DNA of 64,000 nucleotides from an uncultured Clostridia bacterium (GTDB lineage: Bacteria > Bacillota > Clostridia > Peptostreptococcales > Anaerovoracaceae). The DNA lies in the NCBI GenBank assembly GCA_938046095.1, contig CALIXS010000024.1:1-64000 (forward strand), given 5' to 3'. The notes under the pieces are model-generated. The model worked only from the letters and a program-made list of their open reading frames with translations. It was not told the origin of the DNA and ran no database searches. Positions within the stretch are counted from its first letter, which is position 1, and each line of letters begins with the position of its first letter. The position numbers and the translations under genes were made by a program. Positions 17,248 to 25,580 of this stretch are shown piece by piece.

Positions 17248-18390
17248 ATGGCGGAAAAAAGAGACTATTACGAGGTGCTCGGGCTCTCTAAAGGGGCTTC
17301 CGAGTCGGAGATTAAAAGTGCATACAGAAAGCTTGCAATGAAGTATCACCCTGACAGAAATCAGGGCAACAAAGAAGCAGAGGAGAAATTTAAGGAGATC
17401 AACGAATCGTACGCTGTTCTCAGCGACGCCGATAAAAAGGCAAAGTATGACAGATTCGGTCATGCGGGAGTAGACCCGAACGCCGGATTTGGCGGCCAGG
17501 GCGGCTTCAGCGGATTCGGCGGTTTTGAAGATATATTCGATATGTTCACCGGCGGCTTCAGCGGTTTCGGCGGCTTCGGGGGGAGGTCGAAAACCGGCCC
17601 GCAGAAGGGAAGAGATCTCCAGAAGGGGATTGTGATAGAATTTGAAGAGGCAGCGTTTGGCGCAAAAAAACAGGTGTCTATAAATAAGCTCGTGCAGTGC
17701 AGAAAATGCGGCGGCTCGGGCGCCGCACCGGGTACGGGCAAGAGGACATGTCCGAAGTGCGGCGGTTCGGGCAGCGTCGTCCAGGTCCAGAGGACGGCGC
17801 TCGGCAATATACAAACGTCGAGGACGTGCCCCGACTGCAAAGGAACAGGCAGTATAATTGATACGCCGTGTCCTGACTGCGGCGGTTCGGGAACGGAAAG
17901 AAGAACTATAAAGGTCAATATAGATATTCCGGCAGGTGTGGATAAAGGTACGGTTATTCCGCTTCGCGGGCAGGGTGAACCGGGAGCAAACGGCGGACCG
18001 GCGGGAGATCTTTACATAGTTCTCGACGTCAAACCGCATAAGCTGTTTGAACGCAGAGGTTCCGATCTTTACCTGAACTTCCCTGTATCTTTCGAGCAGG
18101 CGGCGTTAGGTGATGAAATAACGGTGCCGACGCTCGGCGACAAGGTTAAATACAAGCTACCGGCGGGTACTCAGCCCGGGACGGTATTCAGGCTTAAGGG
18201 AAAGGGGATCAGGGAGCTTCGCTCGAACAGATACGGAAATCTTTACGTAAAGGTCGATGTTGAAGTGCCGACAAAGCTCAGCTCAAAACAAAAAAAAGCG
18301 ATACAGGATATGAGCGCTGCGCTCGACAAGAGCTGTTACGAGAAAAAAACGGGCTTTGCTCAGAAGGTGAAGGATATTTTCGGCTTCTGA
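17248..18390 (+). CDS. dnaJ: Chaperone DnaJ (Hsp40)
   Basis: A 380-residue class A J-protein. J-domain with HPD (YHPDRN) at the start, a Gly/Phe-rich linker, four zinc-binding repeats (CRKCGGSG, CPKCGGSG, CPDCKGTG, CPDCGGSG) and the C-terminal peptide-binding domain. The ATG at 17248 is chosen because the J-domain (RDYYEVLGL) starts right after it and AGGCAGGTG precedes it; a longer in-frame start adds 12 non-conserved residues. Confidence 0.98.
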   Translation: MAEKRDYYEVLGLSKGASESEIKSAYRKLAMKYHPDRNQGNKEAEEKFKEINESYAVLSDADKKAKYDRFGHAGVDPNAGFGGQGGFSGFGGFEDIFDMFTGGFSGFGGFGGRSKTGPQKGRDLQKGIVIEFEEAAFGAKKQVSINKLVQCRKCGGSGAAPGTGKRTCPKCGGSGSVVQVQRTALGNIQTSRTCPDCKGTGSIIDTPCPDCGGSGTERRTIKVNIDIPAGVDKGTVIPLRGQGEPGANGGPAGDLYIVLDVKPHKLFERRGSDLYLNFPVSFEQAALGDEITVPTLGDKVKYKLPAGTQPGTVFRLKGKGIRELRSNRYGNLYVKVDVEVPTKLSSKQKKAIQDMSAALDKSCYEKKTGFAQKVKDIFGF

Positions 18391-18395
18391 CATGA

Positions 18396-18424
18396 TTTTC
18401 AGAACTTCAAACAGGTGATATAAT
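18396..18424 (+). promoter_or_regulatory. Candidate bioY promoter
   Basis: TTTTCA (18396-18401), 17-bp gap, TATAAT (18419-18424) with TG one base upstream (extended -10). It lies 28 bp after the dnaJ stop and just ahead of a hairpin, so transcription would begin within the hairpin's 5' arm. Confidence 0.6.
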
Positions 18425-18426
18425 AG

Positions 18427-18457
18427 CCTCCGTGATGATTTGATTACGGAGGTTTTT
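18427..18457 (+). terminator. Hairpin with T-run: dnaJ terminator or bioY leader
   Basis: CCTCCGT (18427-18433) pairs with ACGGAGG (18446-18452) over a 12-nt loop, then TTTTT. It has the form of an intrinsic terminator for the heat-shock operon. The 3' arm contains the GGAGG that is the only Shine-Dalgarno site for bioY, so in read-through RNA the same hairpin would hide it. Confidence 0.7.
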
Positions 18458-18464
18458 GATTGTT

Positions 18465-19010
18465 ATGACTGTTTCCAAAACTAACCGCATGGTGATGTGT
18501 GCCCTTATGGCTGCGATCACGTGTGTACTCGCTCCCGTATCGCTGCCCGTCGGCCCCGTTCCGATATCTCTGTGCACGTTTGCCGTAATGCTTTCGGGCA
18601 TACTGACGGGAGGGAAAGCCGGATTTTTGTCGCAGCTCATATACGTACTTTTAGGCACGGCGGGTCTTCCGGTGTTTGCCGGGTATACGGGCGGATTGTC
18701 GTGTATCGCCGGCGTTACGGGCGGGTATATAGCAGCCTATCCTGTCATGGCTCTGACCGCGGGAGGTCTTTATACCCGCTTCGGCAGAAGGGAGCGCGGA
18801 AGGCGCAAGGTGCTCGTCATGTTCGCGGCGATGGCGGCGGGCACGATTTTGCTTTATGCTTTCGGTACGGCGTGGTTCTGCGCAGTGAGCGGTACGGCTC
18901 CGCGAGCCGCTTTTACGATATGTATTTTGCCGTTTATACCGGGTGATCTTGTCAAAATGGCTGCCGTCTGCGTCATAGCCGTTCCGATAGAAAAAGCGCT
19001 GACGCAGTAA
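18465..19010 (+). CDS. bioY: BioY, biotin-specific ECF transporter component
   Basis: A 181-residue integral membrane protein, the biotin-binding S-component of an energy-coupling-factor transporter. About six hydrophobic helices; the family motif region AGYTGGLSCIAGVTGGYIAAYP is clear (residues 70-91). The ATG at 18465 is chosen; a TTG at 18456 lies too close to the GGAGG. No ATPase or EcfT gene is nearby, so it would use a shared ECF module encoded elsewhere. No BirA-type operator recognised. Confidence 0.93.
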   Translation: MTVSKTNRMVMCALMAAITCVLAPVSLPVGPVPISLCTFAVMLSGILTGGKAGFLSQLIYVLLGTAGLPVFAGYTGGLSCIAGVTGGYIAAYPVMALTAGGLYTRFGRRERGRRKVLVMFAAMAAGTILLYAFGTAWFCAVSGTAPRAAFTICILPFIPGDLVKMAAVCVIAVPIEKALTQ

Positions 19011-19123
19011 GCTGCGGCTCCGATCACCTGAGCCGACCGCGATGCGCAGCTGCCGTTGATAAAGCGGTTTTATGCGGTGCGGCTGTTTTCTTTTTTATGC
19101 GGTGCGCCTTTCTCCTTTTGTCC

Positions 19124-19152
19124 TTGAATTACAACGTCTCCGATGTTAAAGT
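19124..19152 (+). promoter_or_regulatory. Candidate promoter of the PatB-type gene
   Basis: TTGAAT (19124-19129), 17-bp spacer, TAAAGT (19147-19152), 31 bp before the start codon. The 19011-19110 stretch before it holds a loose hairpin and a T-rich run that may end bioY transcription. Confidence 0.5.
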
Positions 19153-19182
19153 GTATACGAGGAAATGAAAGGAGTATTCCCA

Positions 19183-20409
19183 ATGGGCAAGTATGATTTC
19201 GATGAGTTTATCGATCGTAGTAACACGAACTCGATGAACGTTGAAGGCTGGCGCTCGTACATATTCGGCGCCGACTGTGACAGGGTATTTCCATATAGGG
19301 ATGACGAGTTCGTACGTATGTGGATCGCCGACATGGAATTCGCCGTAGCACCGGAGATATGTGACGCGATAAGAGAGAGGCTCGACAGGCGTATCTTCGG
19401 ATACACCGCAATCTATGACGAGGATTTTTACAAGGCGTTTTCCGAATGGTGCATGAACAGGTACGGCTGGGAGATGGAGAGAGATAACCTCGTATTCTCT
19501 CCGGGCGTCATCCCCGCGCTCTATCAGCTGACGGAGGATATTACGTCGCCGGGAGATAAAGTTATGACACTGACGCCGGCCTACGGATATTTCCTTCGTG
19601 CGGCGGATTACGCGGGCGCTGACATGGTGGAGTGTCCGCTTCAAATCGAAAACGGCCGTTTTGTTATTGACAGGGAGGATTTTGCACGGAAAGCGGCGGA
19701 TCCCGATCTTAAGATGATATATTTCTGCAACCCGCATAATCCGACGGGCAGGGTATGGACGCGAGAGGAGCTCGATTTCATAGCCGGAGAGGTTCGGAAA
19801 AACAATCTCTGGCTGATATCAGACGAGATTCACTGCGATATATTGAGAACGGGAAAGACGCACACGACGATGGCGACGGTGATGCCTGACTACGACAGAC
19901 TTATCGTATGTATGTCGGCAAGCAAAACATTCAATATAGCGGGGATGCTTCTTTCTGAAATATTTATCAGAAACGATGCGGAGCGCACGAAATTCAAAAT
20001 TCGTGATAAGCTCCTCGGCTCGACCAATCCTCTGTCGGCTGCCGCGCACAAGGCGGCATACCAGAAGGGCGGAGAATGGCTCGCCGAATTCAGGGAATAC
20101 ATCGACGGTAATATGAAGACTGTCAAGGATTTTCTGTCTGAAAATCTTCCGGACGCCGTCTATGAGATAGCCGATTCTACATATTTTGCATGGATCGATC
20201 TCAGCAAATGTTTGCCGGGGGTCGAATACGTGCCCGATTTCTTCGCGGAAAACGCCGGTGTGCTTCTCGAGGGCGATGACAGGCTTTTCGTCGGAAATGC
20301 CAGGGGATATGTAAGGCTTAATCTCGCGATGCGAAGATCTGTCGTCCGCACCGGTCTCGAACGTATGAAAAAGGCAATAGACGAATATAACGCGGGACGC
20401 ATTCAGTAG
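19183..20409 (+). CDS. patB: PatB/MalY-type PLP C-S lyase (cystathionine beta-lyase)
   Basis: A 408-residue fold-type I aminotransferase-like enzyme. The start (YDFDEFIDRSNTNSMNVEGW) and WIADMEF are hallmarks of the MalY/PatB branch, which cleaves C-S bonds in cystathionine or cysteine. NPHNPTGR at 183-190, SDEIHCD at 213-219 and the PLP lysine in SASKTF (Lys248) are present. An ATG six codons earlier exists, but AAAGGAGT sits properly only for 19183. It separates dnaJ from prmA, and may work with metY in sulfur amino-acid metabolism. Aminotransferase activity cannot be excluded. Confidence 0.85.
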   Translation: MGKYDFDEFIDRSNTNSMNVEGWRSYIFGADCDRVFPYRDDEFVRMWIADMEFAVAPEICDAIRERLDRRIFGYTAIYDEDFYKAFSEWCMNRYGWEMERDNLVFSPGVIPALYQLTEDITSPGDKVMTLTPAYGYFLRAADYAGADMVECPLQIENGRFVIDREDFARKAADPDLKMIYFCNPHNPTGRVWTREELDFIAGEVRKNNLWLISDEIHCDILRTGKTHTTMATVMPDYDRLIVCMSASKTFNIAGMLLSEIFIRNDAERTKFKIRDKLLGSTNPLSAAAHKAAYQKGGEWLAEFREYIDGNMKTVKDFLSENLPDAVYEIADSTYFAWIDLSKCLPGVEYVPDFFAENAGVLLEGDDRLFVGNARGYVRLNLAMRRSVVRTGLERMKKAIDEYNAGRIQ

Positions 20410-20484
20410 ATAAACGGCAATCCGGATTATAACCGCGGCATAGCCGCGTCGGATGACACCCGAAGCGGTGCCCTAAACAACGAC

Positions 20485-21456
20485 ATGAAATATATTCAGG
20501 TAAAAATAACAACAACACATGAGGGCGCCGAGATACTTACAGGCGTCCTCATGAACGCGGGCATAAACGACATATCAATTCACGACCCCGACGAAATAAG
20601 AGCAATGCTCGATTGTGTCGGCGAAGGCGAATGTTACGACAGCCTTCAGGTGCCTGACAATGATGATCGCGACGTTACGCTCAGCGTTTTTCTGCCCGAC
20701 ACGAAAGAGGGCATCAGAAAGGCTTCGGAGATCAAACAAAGGGTCGGCCGGGTTCGCGAAGATATCGGAGGGCTCATAGATCTCGGGTGGCTCGACGTGA
20801 CCGCTTCGACAACAGATGATGCTTCGTGGCACGATAAATGGAAGGATTATTTCGTGCCTTTCCGCGTTACCGAAAGCATCGTAGTAAAGCCGACGTGGAG
20901 AAAGTACGAGCCTCTGCCGGGTGATCTCGTAATTGAACTCGACCCGGGCATGGCATTCGGTACGGGATCTCACGAGACGACGTCACTCGCCATGAAAATG
21001 ATGGAAAAATACATCAAAAAAGGCGACCGCGTTCTCGATGTTGGTACAGGATCGGGTATCCTGTGCATTGCCGCAAAGCTTCTCGGAGCATCGGATATTC
21101 TCGGGACAGATATCGATACCGAAGCTGTGCGCACGGCGCGCGACAATATAAAGCTCAACTGTGCCGACGATTCGGCGAGGGTCATCGAATGCGATCTCGT
21201 CGAAGGAATCGACTGCACGGCAGATGTCGTAGTGGCGAATCTGCTTGCCGATCTTGTAATGACACTCTCTGATTACGTAAAGAAACACATGTCGGATGAT
21301 GCCGTGTTCATATCGTCGGGAATCCTGACGAAAAAACGCCGCGTCGTCGAAGATCACATGGAGTCGGTCGGGCTTGAAGTCATAGATTCGATGACCGACG
21401 GGGAGTGGACATCGCTCGCAGCAAAGAAAATACGGCCTTTGACGGCGTTCTTATGA
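20485..21456 (+). CDS. prmA: PrmA, ribosomal protein L11 methyltransferase
   Basis: A 323-residue SAM-dependent methyltransferase that trimethylates ribosomal protein L11. N-terminal L11-binding domain, then ELDPGMAFGTGSHETT and the SAM-binding VLDVGTGSGIL, and NLLADL, all as in PrmA. The usual Firmicutes position is directly after dnaJ. No clear Shine-Dalgarno before the ATG; a small CGCGGC-ATA-GCCGCG hairpin lies about 45 bp upstream. Confidence 0.95.
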   Translation: MKYIQVKITTTHEGAEILTGVLMNAGINDISIHDPDEIRAMLDCVGEGECYDSLQVPDNDDRDVTLSVFLPDTKEGIRKASEIKQRVGRVREDIGGLIDLGWLDVTASTTDDASWHDKWKDYFVPFRVTESIVVKPTWRKYEPLPGDLVIELDPGMAFGTGSHETTSLAMKMMEKYIKKGDRVLDVGTGSGILCIAAKLLGASDILGTDIDTEAVRTARDNIKLNCADDSARVIECDLVEGIDCTADVVVANLLADLVMTLSDYVKKHMSDDAVFISSGILTKKRRVVEDHMESVGLEVIDSMTDGEWTSLAAKKIRPLTAFL

Positions 21457-21457
21457 A

Positions 21458-21494
21458 TGAAGCACTCTCGTTCGGTGCTTCACGGCGGGTTTTT
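21458..21494 (+). terminator. Possible terminator after prmA
   Basis: TGAAGCAC (21458-21465) pairs with GTGCTTCA (21475-21482), 9-nt loop, followed after nine bases by TTTTT. It lies between the convergent prmA and asparagine-synthetase-like genes. Confidence 0.5.
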
Positions 21495-21499
21495 CGTCC

Positions 21500-23128
21500 T
21501 TAATTTCCCTCGCCCTTCCTGCAATATCTGTTTATGACCTGGCCTATAAGCAGTATTTTGCCGACAAGCTCCGGCGGGATATCTTCGATGCGGGTATTCT
21601 CATCTATTATATTCATCTCGATACAGCTTTTGAACGCTTCCATGAATTCGCACCTTTTTTTTGCATCGAAGTAGTCTTCGTCCCAATAATGCTGTGTTAT
21701 ATCGCGGTACGTAAACCCGAGCTTTCTTTTTAATCTTGCGGTTACGCGGGATATCCAGAAATTAAGCTTGCGCAGCCTTTCGGATTGCATCTTGATATAT
21801 CGGGTGCTGCATGAATATCCGGAATCTGTCGGAATCTCCGACAACGAACTGTCGGCATTGAAAATCTCGGTGCGCAGCCACATCGCCATAGAAAGCGAGG
21901 CGGGTCTGACCTTTACGATACTTCTGATAAGAGAAGGCTCCATGAGCGGATCGACGTTTATGATGTATCGGCTTATATTGTTTGCCAGAGACGATACGCT
22001 GCCACGGAGCCGGATTCCACCGGCGGCATTATAGCATGTAAACGCGCTCGTTTCTTTGTAGGCTGCAAGCATAGAAATGATTTGAGATCTGATGCTTCCG
22101 AAACGGTTTTTTATTTCTTCGCTGATAAAGCCGGGGATACCCGTGCCTGGGAATATGTCGTCGACTACGGTTTCATGTGAAAAACCGATATTATGTCTGA
22201 TGTTGAGGAACGGCTTGTAAAATGCGTTTTTATAGAACTCTCCGGCAGCTCCTCCAAAGCATGCTCTCGATCCTATTCCGGACAGGTATCTGCATTTTAT
22301 GAGATGACGGTACCCGAGAACGACGTCAAAATTTCCGTCACTGAACAAAAAACCCTGTTCGATCCAATTATCCTCCTTTTCACTCGGATCAATCACTGCT
22401 ATGTGTTCACCCGACACGGCAGCCACCGACCGGGCGACACCAATATCAGGATTACCGCGGTGAGCCGTAAGGACGAGCGGGGGATAACAGTCCGACTTAT
22501 GCAAACACGCCAGAACTGCGCGTGAATCGGTTCCTCCCGTGATCGTACACGCTGCATAATCTTTGCCGATAATAGCGAGCAGATCGCGGCACAATTCGTA
22601 TAAGCTGTATTTGCAGCGCGTTGTCGAGTAGCCGGCGAGTTTTTTTGATTCAGCTCTGATGCCGTGATCATCAAGAATATAGTAGAGGCTGAAATCGGTT
22701 TTCTTAATACCCTCGATCACGGTTCTCTCGGTCACTATGCTGTCGAATGCCATGAGCTCACAGACCCCGTCCTTATCTATATTCAATTTCTGTTCATCTT
22801 CCCTGAAGCGGTCGGCTATGGCTAACAGACTGTCCGAAGCAATCGGCATATCCTCGCTGTAAAAAAAGAGCATTGTCCCCGCATTGTCTCCCCAAAAAAA
22901 TGCTGTCTGTGAGTCTTTGTCAATAACGAGTATTCTGTAAAAGCCGATCAATTTATTGAAGTCCAAAGCTCCCGACACAACGCATTCCGCAATAGCCGTG
23001 AGATCGTTATTTGTTTCGGTACCGTCAGCGGAAAAAACATAGCCTCTGACGAAGATTTTGAGATGCTCATTTTCTTCAACCGTGTATCCGTCGCCGATAC
23101 ATATATTATTAAGCACTTTACATTCCAT
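21500..23128 (-). CDS. Asparagine-synthetase-like ATP-pyrophosphatase protein
   Basis: A 542-residue protein with the two-part layout of AsnB-type enzymes. Residues 1-160 resemble the Ntn glutaminase domain but lack the N-terminal Cys nucleophile (the protein begins Met-Glu-Cys). The C-terminal synthetase domain has the PP-loop TGGTDSR (197-203), which adenylates a carboxylate. Without glutaminase activity it may form an amide or lactam with another amine, as in McjC or beta-lactam synthetase, but that is inference. The ATG at 23128 has GGAG before it; a TTG eight codons upstream does not. It stands alone between convergent prmA and divergent murT, with no peptide precursor or partner gene recognised. 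Confidence 0.75.
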   Translation of the reverse strand: MECKVLNNICIGDGYTVEENEHLKIFVRGYVFSADGTETNNDLTAIAECVVSGALDFNKLIGFYRILVIDKDSQTAFFWGDNAGTMLFFYSEDMPIASDSLLAIADRFREDEQKLNIDKDGVCELMAFDSIVTERTVIEGIKKTDFSLYYILDDHGIRAESKKLAGYSTTRCKYSLYELCRDLLAIIGKDYAACTITGGTDSRAVLACLHKSDCYPPLVLTAHRGNPDIGVARSVAAVSGEHIAVIDPSEKEDNWIEQGFLFSDGNFDVVLGYRHLIKCRYLSGIGSRACFGGAAGEFYKNAFYKPFLNIRHNIGFSHETVVDDIFPGTGIPGFISEEIKNRFGSIRSQIISMLAAYKETSAFTCYNAAGGIRLRGSVSSLANNISRYIINVDPLMEPSLIRSIVKVRPASLSMAMWLRTEIFNADSSLSEIPTDSGYSCSTRYIKMQSERLRKLNFWISRVTARLKRKLGFTYRDITQHYWDEDYFDAKKRCEFMEAFKSCIEMNIIDENTRIEDIPPELVGKILLIGQVINRYCRKGEGN

Positions 23129-23183
23129 AATCTCCGGTATGTCCTTTAACAAGCTTTTGGCAGCTTTTGTCCGTACGGCTTAT

Positions 23184-23212
23184 ATTATACCACGAATTAT
23201 CTGCAGATTCAG
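23184..23212 (-). promoter_or_regulatory. Extended -10 promoter of the AsnB-like gene
   Basis: On the minus strand: CTGAAT (23212-23207), 17-bp gap ending TGG, TATAAT (23189-23184). The TG one base before the -10 makes it an extended -10 promoter. Between this and the murT promoter (23213-23370) I see nothing else. Confidence 0.65.
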
Positions 23213-23370
23213 TACGCATATGGTGTGAATCCGAACTGAATGATTTGTCCTCAATACGCTATGCTTGAGTGCGCATAACGGTCAAAAAAGATAAACAAAT
23301 GTCATAATTACCCGATGTGTGAAAAGGCCGAACGGTGCATACAGGCGCCGGCCGGCTGCATCGGTAAGCC

Positions 23371-23399
23371 TTGTCAACCCGCTCAAAATGCGTTAAAAT
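23371..23399 (+). promoter_or_regulatory. Sigma-A promoter of murT-gatD
   Basis: TTGTCA (23371-23376), 17-bp spacer, TAAAAT (23394-23399), five of six matches in each box. Transcription from about 23406 favours the ATG at 23439 over the GTG at 23409. Confidence 0.7.
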
Positions 23400-23438
23400 A
23401 TAGTATCTGTGTTCGCGGCAGCGGGGAGCAAATTATAT

Positions 23439-24815
23439 ATGGGTAAAGCAAGATACAGAATAGCGTTGTGTGCCGCCCGATTGTCAATACCTGTGCTTAG
23501 GCTTACGGGGCATAAGGCTACGGATTTTCCGGGCAGGGTGGCGCTGAAGATTTGTCCCGATTTTCTTAAATATATCGACAGACCGAGGCTTGTTTTGGGT
23601 GTCACGGGCACCAACGGCAAGACAACTATCTCCAATCTTCTTACGGATCTGCTCCGCGAGTTCGGAACCGAAACTCTTAACAACGCAAGCGGATCGAATA
23701 CCATAACGGGGCTGGTTACGAGCATAGTCAGGGACTGCACCGCCGGCGGCAAACGAAATCACGATATCGCAGTCTTCGAAATAGATGAACGCTCCACACG
23801 GCTTATATGCCCCTATCTTAAACCGGACAAAATGATAATCGCCAATCTTTCGAGAGATTCGATCATGAGGACGGGGCATCCGCAATATGTCAGAGACATC
23901 CTGACGGAATTTATACCGCCTGAAACAAAGCTTATTTGCAATGCGGACGATCTCAATGCGTCGCTTGCGGCACCCGGGAACGACAAGGTGTATTACGGCA
24001 TAGAGAGGATGCCGTCCGACATGGCGGAGTGTACCAATCTGATCAGGGATGTCGTCATCTGCCCCGAGTGTCGGGGGATTTTGAAATTCAGGTATATAAG
24101 GTACAGCAATATCGGAAGAGCATATTGCCCGCAGTGCGGTTACGAGGCGCCGGAATATGATTACGCAGCGTCCGATGTCGACAGAAAAAGTATGAAAATG
24201 CGTTTTACGGGCGCAGGAGGCTCGGCCGTGTTTCCTTTGCTTAACGAAAGTATTTTCAACATATACAATCAGGTGGCCGCTGCGGCCATGCTATCGGAAC
24301 TCGGATATGATGCTGAAACGATAGCCGATGCTATGAGGCGTGTTTCGATAGCTAAGACGAGGTATAATTGCGTTGAGGTTAACGGGCGCAGAGTCATCAC
24401 CATGCTGTGCAAAGGGCTTAACGGATATGCGGCATCGCGCGTGATGGAGTATATACGCGAAACTTCCGGCGATAAGGAGATAGTTATAATGACTAATTCT
24501 CTCGATGCGCAGATACAGTGGTCTGAGGATCTCTGCTGGTTGTACGACTGCGATTTTGAGCTTCTCGCGGATGACAGCGTAAAGCAGATAATAGTCCACG
24601 GCGACAGGAGATACGATTATAAGATGAGGCTCCTTATGGCGGGGATACCGGAGGAGCGGATAACCGCCGTGGATGCTCCGGAGGATTCGCTCGGCAGGCT
24701 TGAGCTGTTTGCAGGAGACAACGTATATGTGCTGTACGATCTTGATGTGATAGACAAAGGTCTGAAGCTGGCGGATACCATTGCCGAAAGGTGCAAAAAG
24801 GAGGGCGTGCGATGA
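23439..24815 (+). CDS. murT: MurT, lipid II isoglutaminyl synthase subunit
   Basis: A 458-residue Mur-ligase-like protein. With GatD it amidates the alpha-carboxyl of D-Glu in lipid II. The ATP loop GVTGTNGKTT spans 54-63; a four-cysteine zinc ribbon (Cys208, Cys211, Cys230, Cys233) is inserted in the middle domain, typical of MurT; the C-terminal DUF1727 region has LYDCDFELL with the aspartate implicated in catalysis. GGGGAG precedes the ATG at 23439. It overlaps gatD by ATGA. Confidence 0.93.
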   Translation: MGKARYRIALCAARLSIPVLRLTGHKATDFPGRVALKICPDFLKYIDRPRLVLGVTGTNGKTTISNLLTDLLREFGTETLNNASGSNTITGLVTSIVRDCTAGGKRNHDIAVFEIDERSTRLICPYLKPDKMIIANLSRDSIMRTGHPQYVRDILTEFIPPETKLICNADDLNASLAAPGNDKVYYGIERMPSDMAECTNLIRDVVICPECRGILKFRYIRYSNIGRAYCPQCGYEAPEYDYAASDVDRKSMKMRFTGAGGSAVFPLLNESIFNIYNQVAAAAMLSELGYDAETIADAMRRVSIAKTRYNCVEVNGRRVITMLCKGLNGYAASRVMEYIRETSGDKEIVIMTNSLDAQIQWSEDLCWLYDCDFELLADDSVKQIIVHGDRRYDYKMRLLMAGIPEERITAVDAPEDSLGRLELFAGDNVYVLYDLDVIDKGLKLADTIAERCKKEGVR

Positions 24816-25555
24816 AGATAGAATACCTTTATCCCGAGATATGCTGCCTTTACGGCGAGCACGCCAACGTGACATATATAGAACGTTCAGTGCCGGGCTG
24901 CGAGGTGATAGGGACCTCTGTAAACGAGAAACCGAAATTCCTTGACGCGCAGGACATAGATCTCGTATATATGGGAACCATGACCGAGGAATCGCAGGAA
25001 ATCGTCATAGACAGGCTCAGACCGTTCCTCGGCGGTATACGCTCCGCCGTGGAGCGCGGCCAGTTTTTCCTGATAACGGGAAATGCGATGGAGGTTTTCG
25101 GTCATGAAATAAAAGATGTCGGGAAGCTCGTTTTCGCGAAATCCGGCGGAGGGACGGTCAAGGGTCTCGGCCTGATAAATATACGGACAGAGCGCGACAT
25201 GCTGAACAGATATAACTCGCTTTGGCTCGGCAGTTACGAAGGCATAAGACTTACGGGGCTTAGGAGTCAGTTCACGCGCAGCTTTTATACGGGCGAACCG
25301 GAGCCGCTGTTCAAGACGGAGCGCGGTCCGGGACTGTCGCCGGATACCGATATGGAAGGGTACAGGCATAATAATTTCTGCGCCACGTATTCCCTCGGTC
25401 CGCTCATGATCATGAATCCGCCGTTCATGGTGAGGTTTCTGTCGGAGATGGAAATATCGAATATAACGCCTGCGTTCGCCGATACGGCAAACAGGGCGTA
25501 CGAGGAAAGGGTGGCTGAATACAGCAATCCAAATACAGGGTTTATTTACGACTGA
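24812..25555 (+). CDS. gatD: GatD-like glutamine amidotransferase, catalytic residues apparently missing
   Basis: A 247-residue CobB/CobQ-type class I glutamine amidotransferase domain, partner of MurT by position and fold. In active GatD the nucleophile is the Cys of a CGGYQ-like elbow and the base is the His of TYLHGP. Here the first site reads FFLITGNAMEVFG (86-97) with no cysteine, and the second reads ATYSLGPL (191-198) with Ser194 where His belongs. The rest (GLGLIN, ATY, PLMIMNP) still aligns. Either glutaminase activity is lost and MurT uses free ammonia, or another residue serves. Stop-start overlap with murT argues for joint function. Confidence 0.8.
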   Translation: MKIEYLYPEICCLYGEHANVTYIERSVPGCEVIGTSVNEKPKFLDAQDIDLVYMGTMTEESQEIVIDRLRPFLGGIRSAVERGQFFLITGNAMEVFGHEIKDVGKLVFAKSGGGTVKGLGLINIRTERDMLNRYNSLWLGSYEGIRLTGLRSQFTRSFYTGEPEPLFKTERGPGLSPDTDMEGYRHNNFCATYSLGPLMIMNPPFMVRFLSEMEISNITPAFADTANRAYEERVAEYSNPNTGFIYD

Positions 25556-25580
25556 CAACAGTATCACAGGAGGTGCGAAA

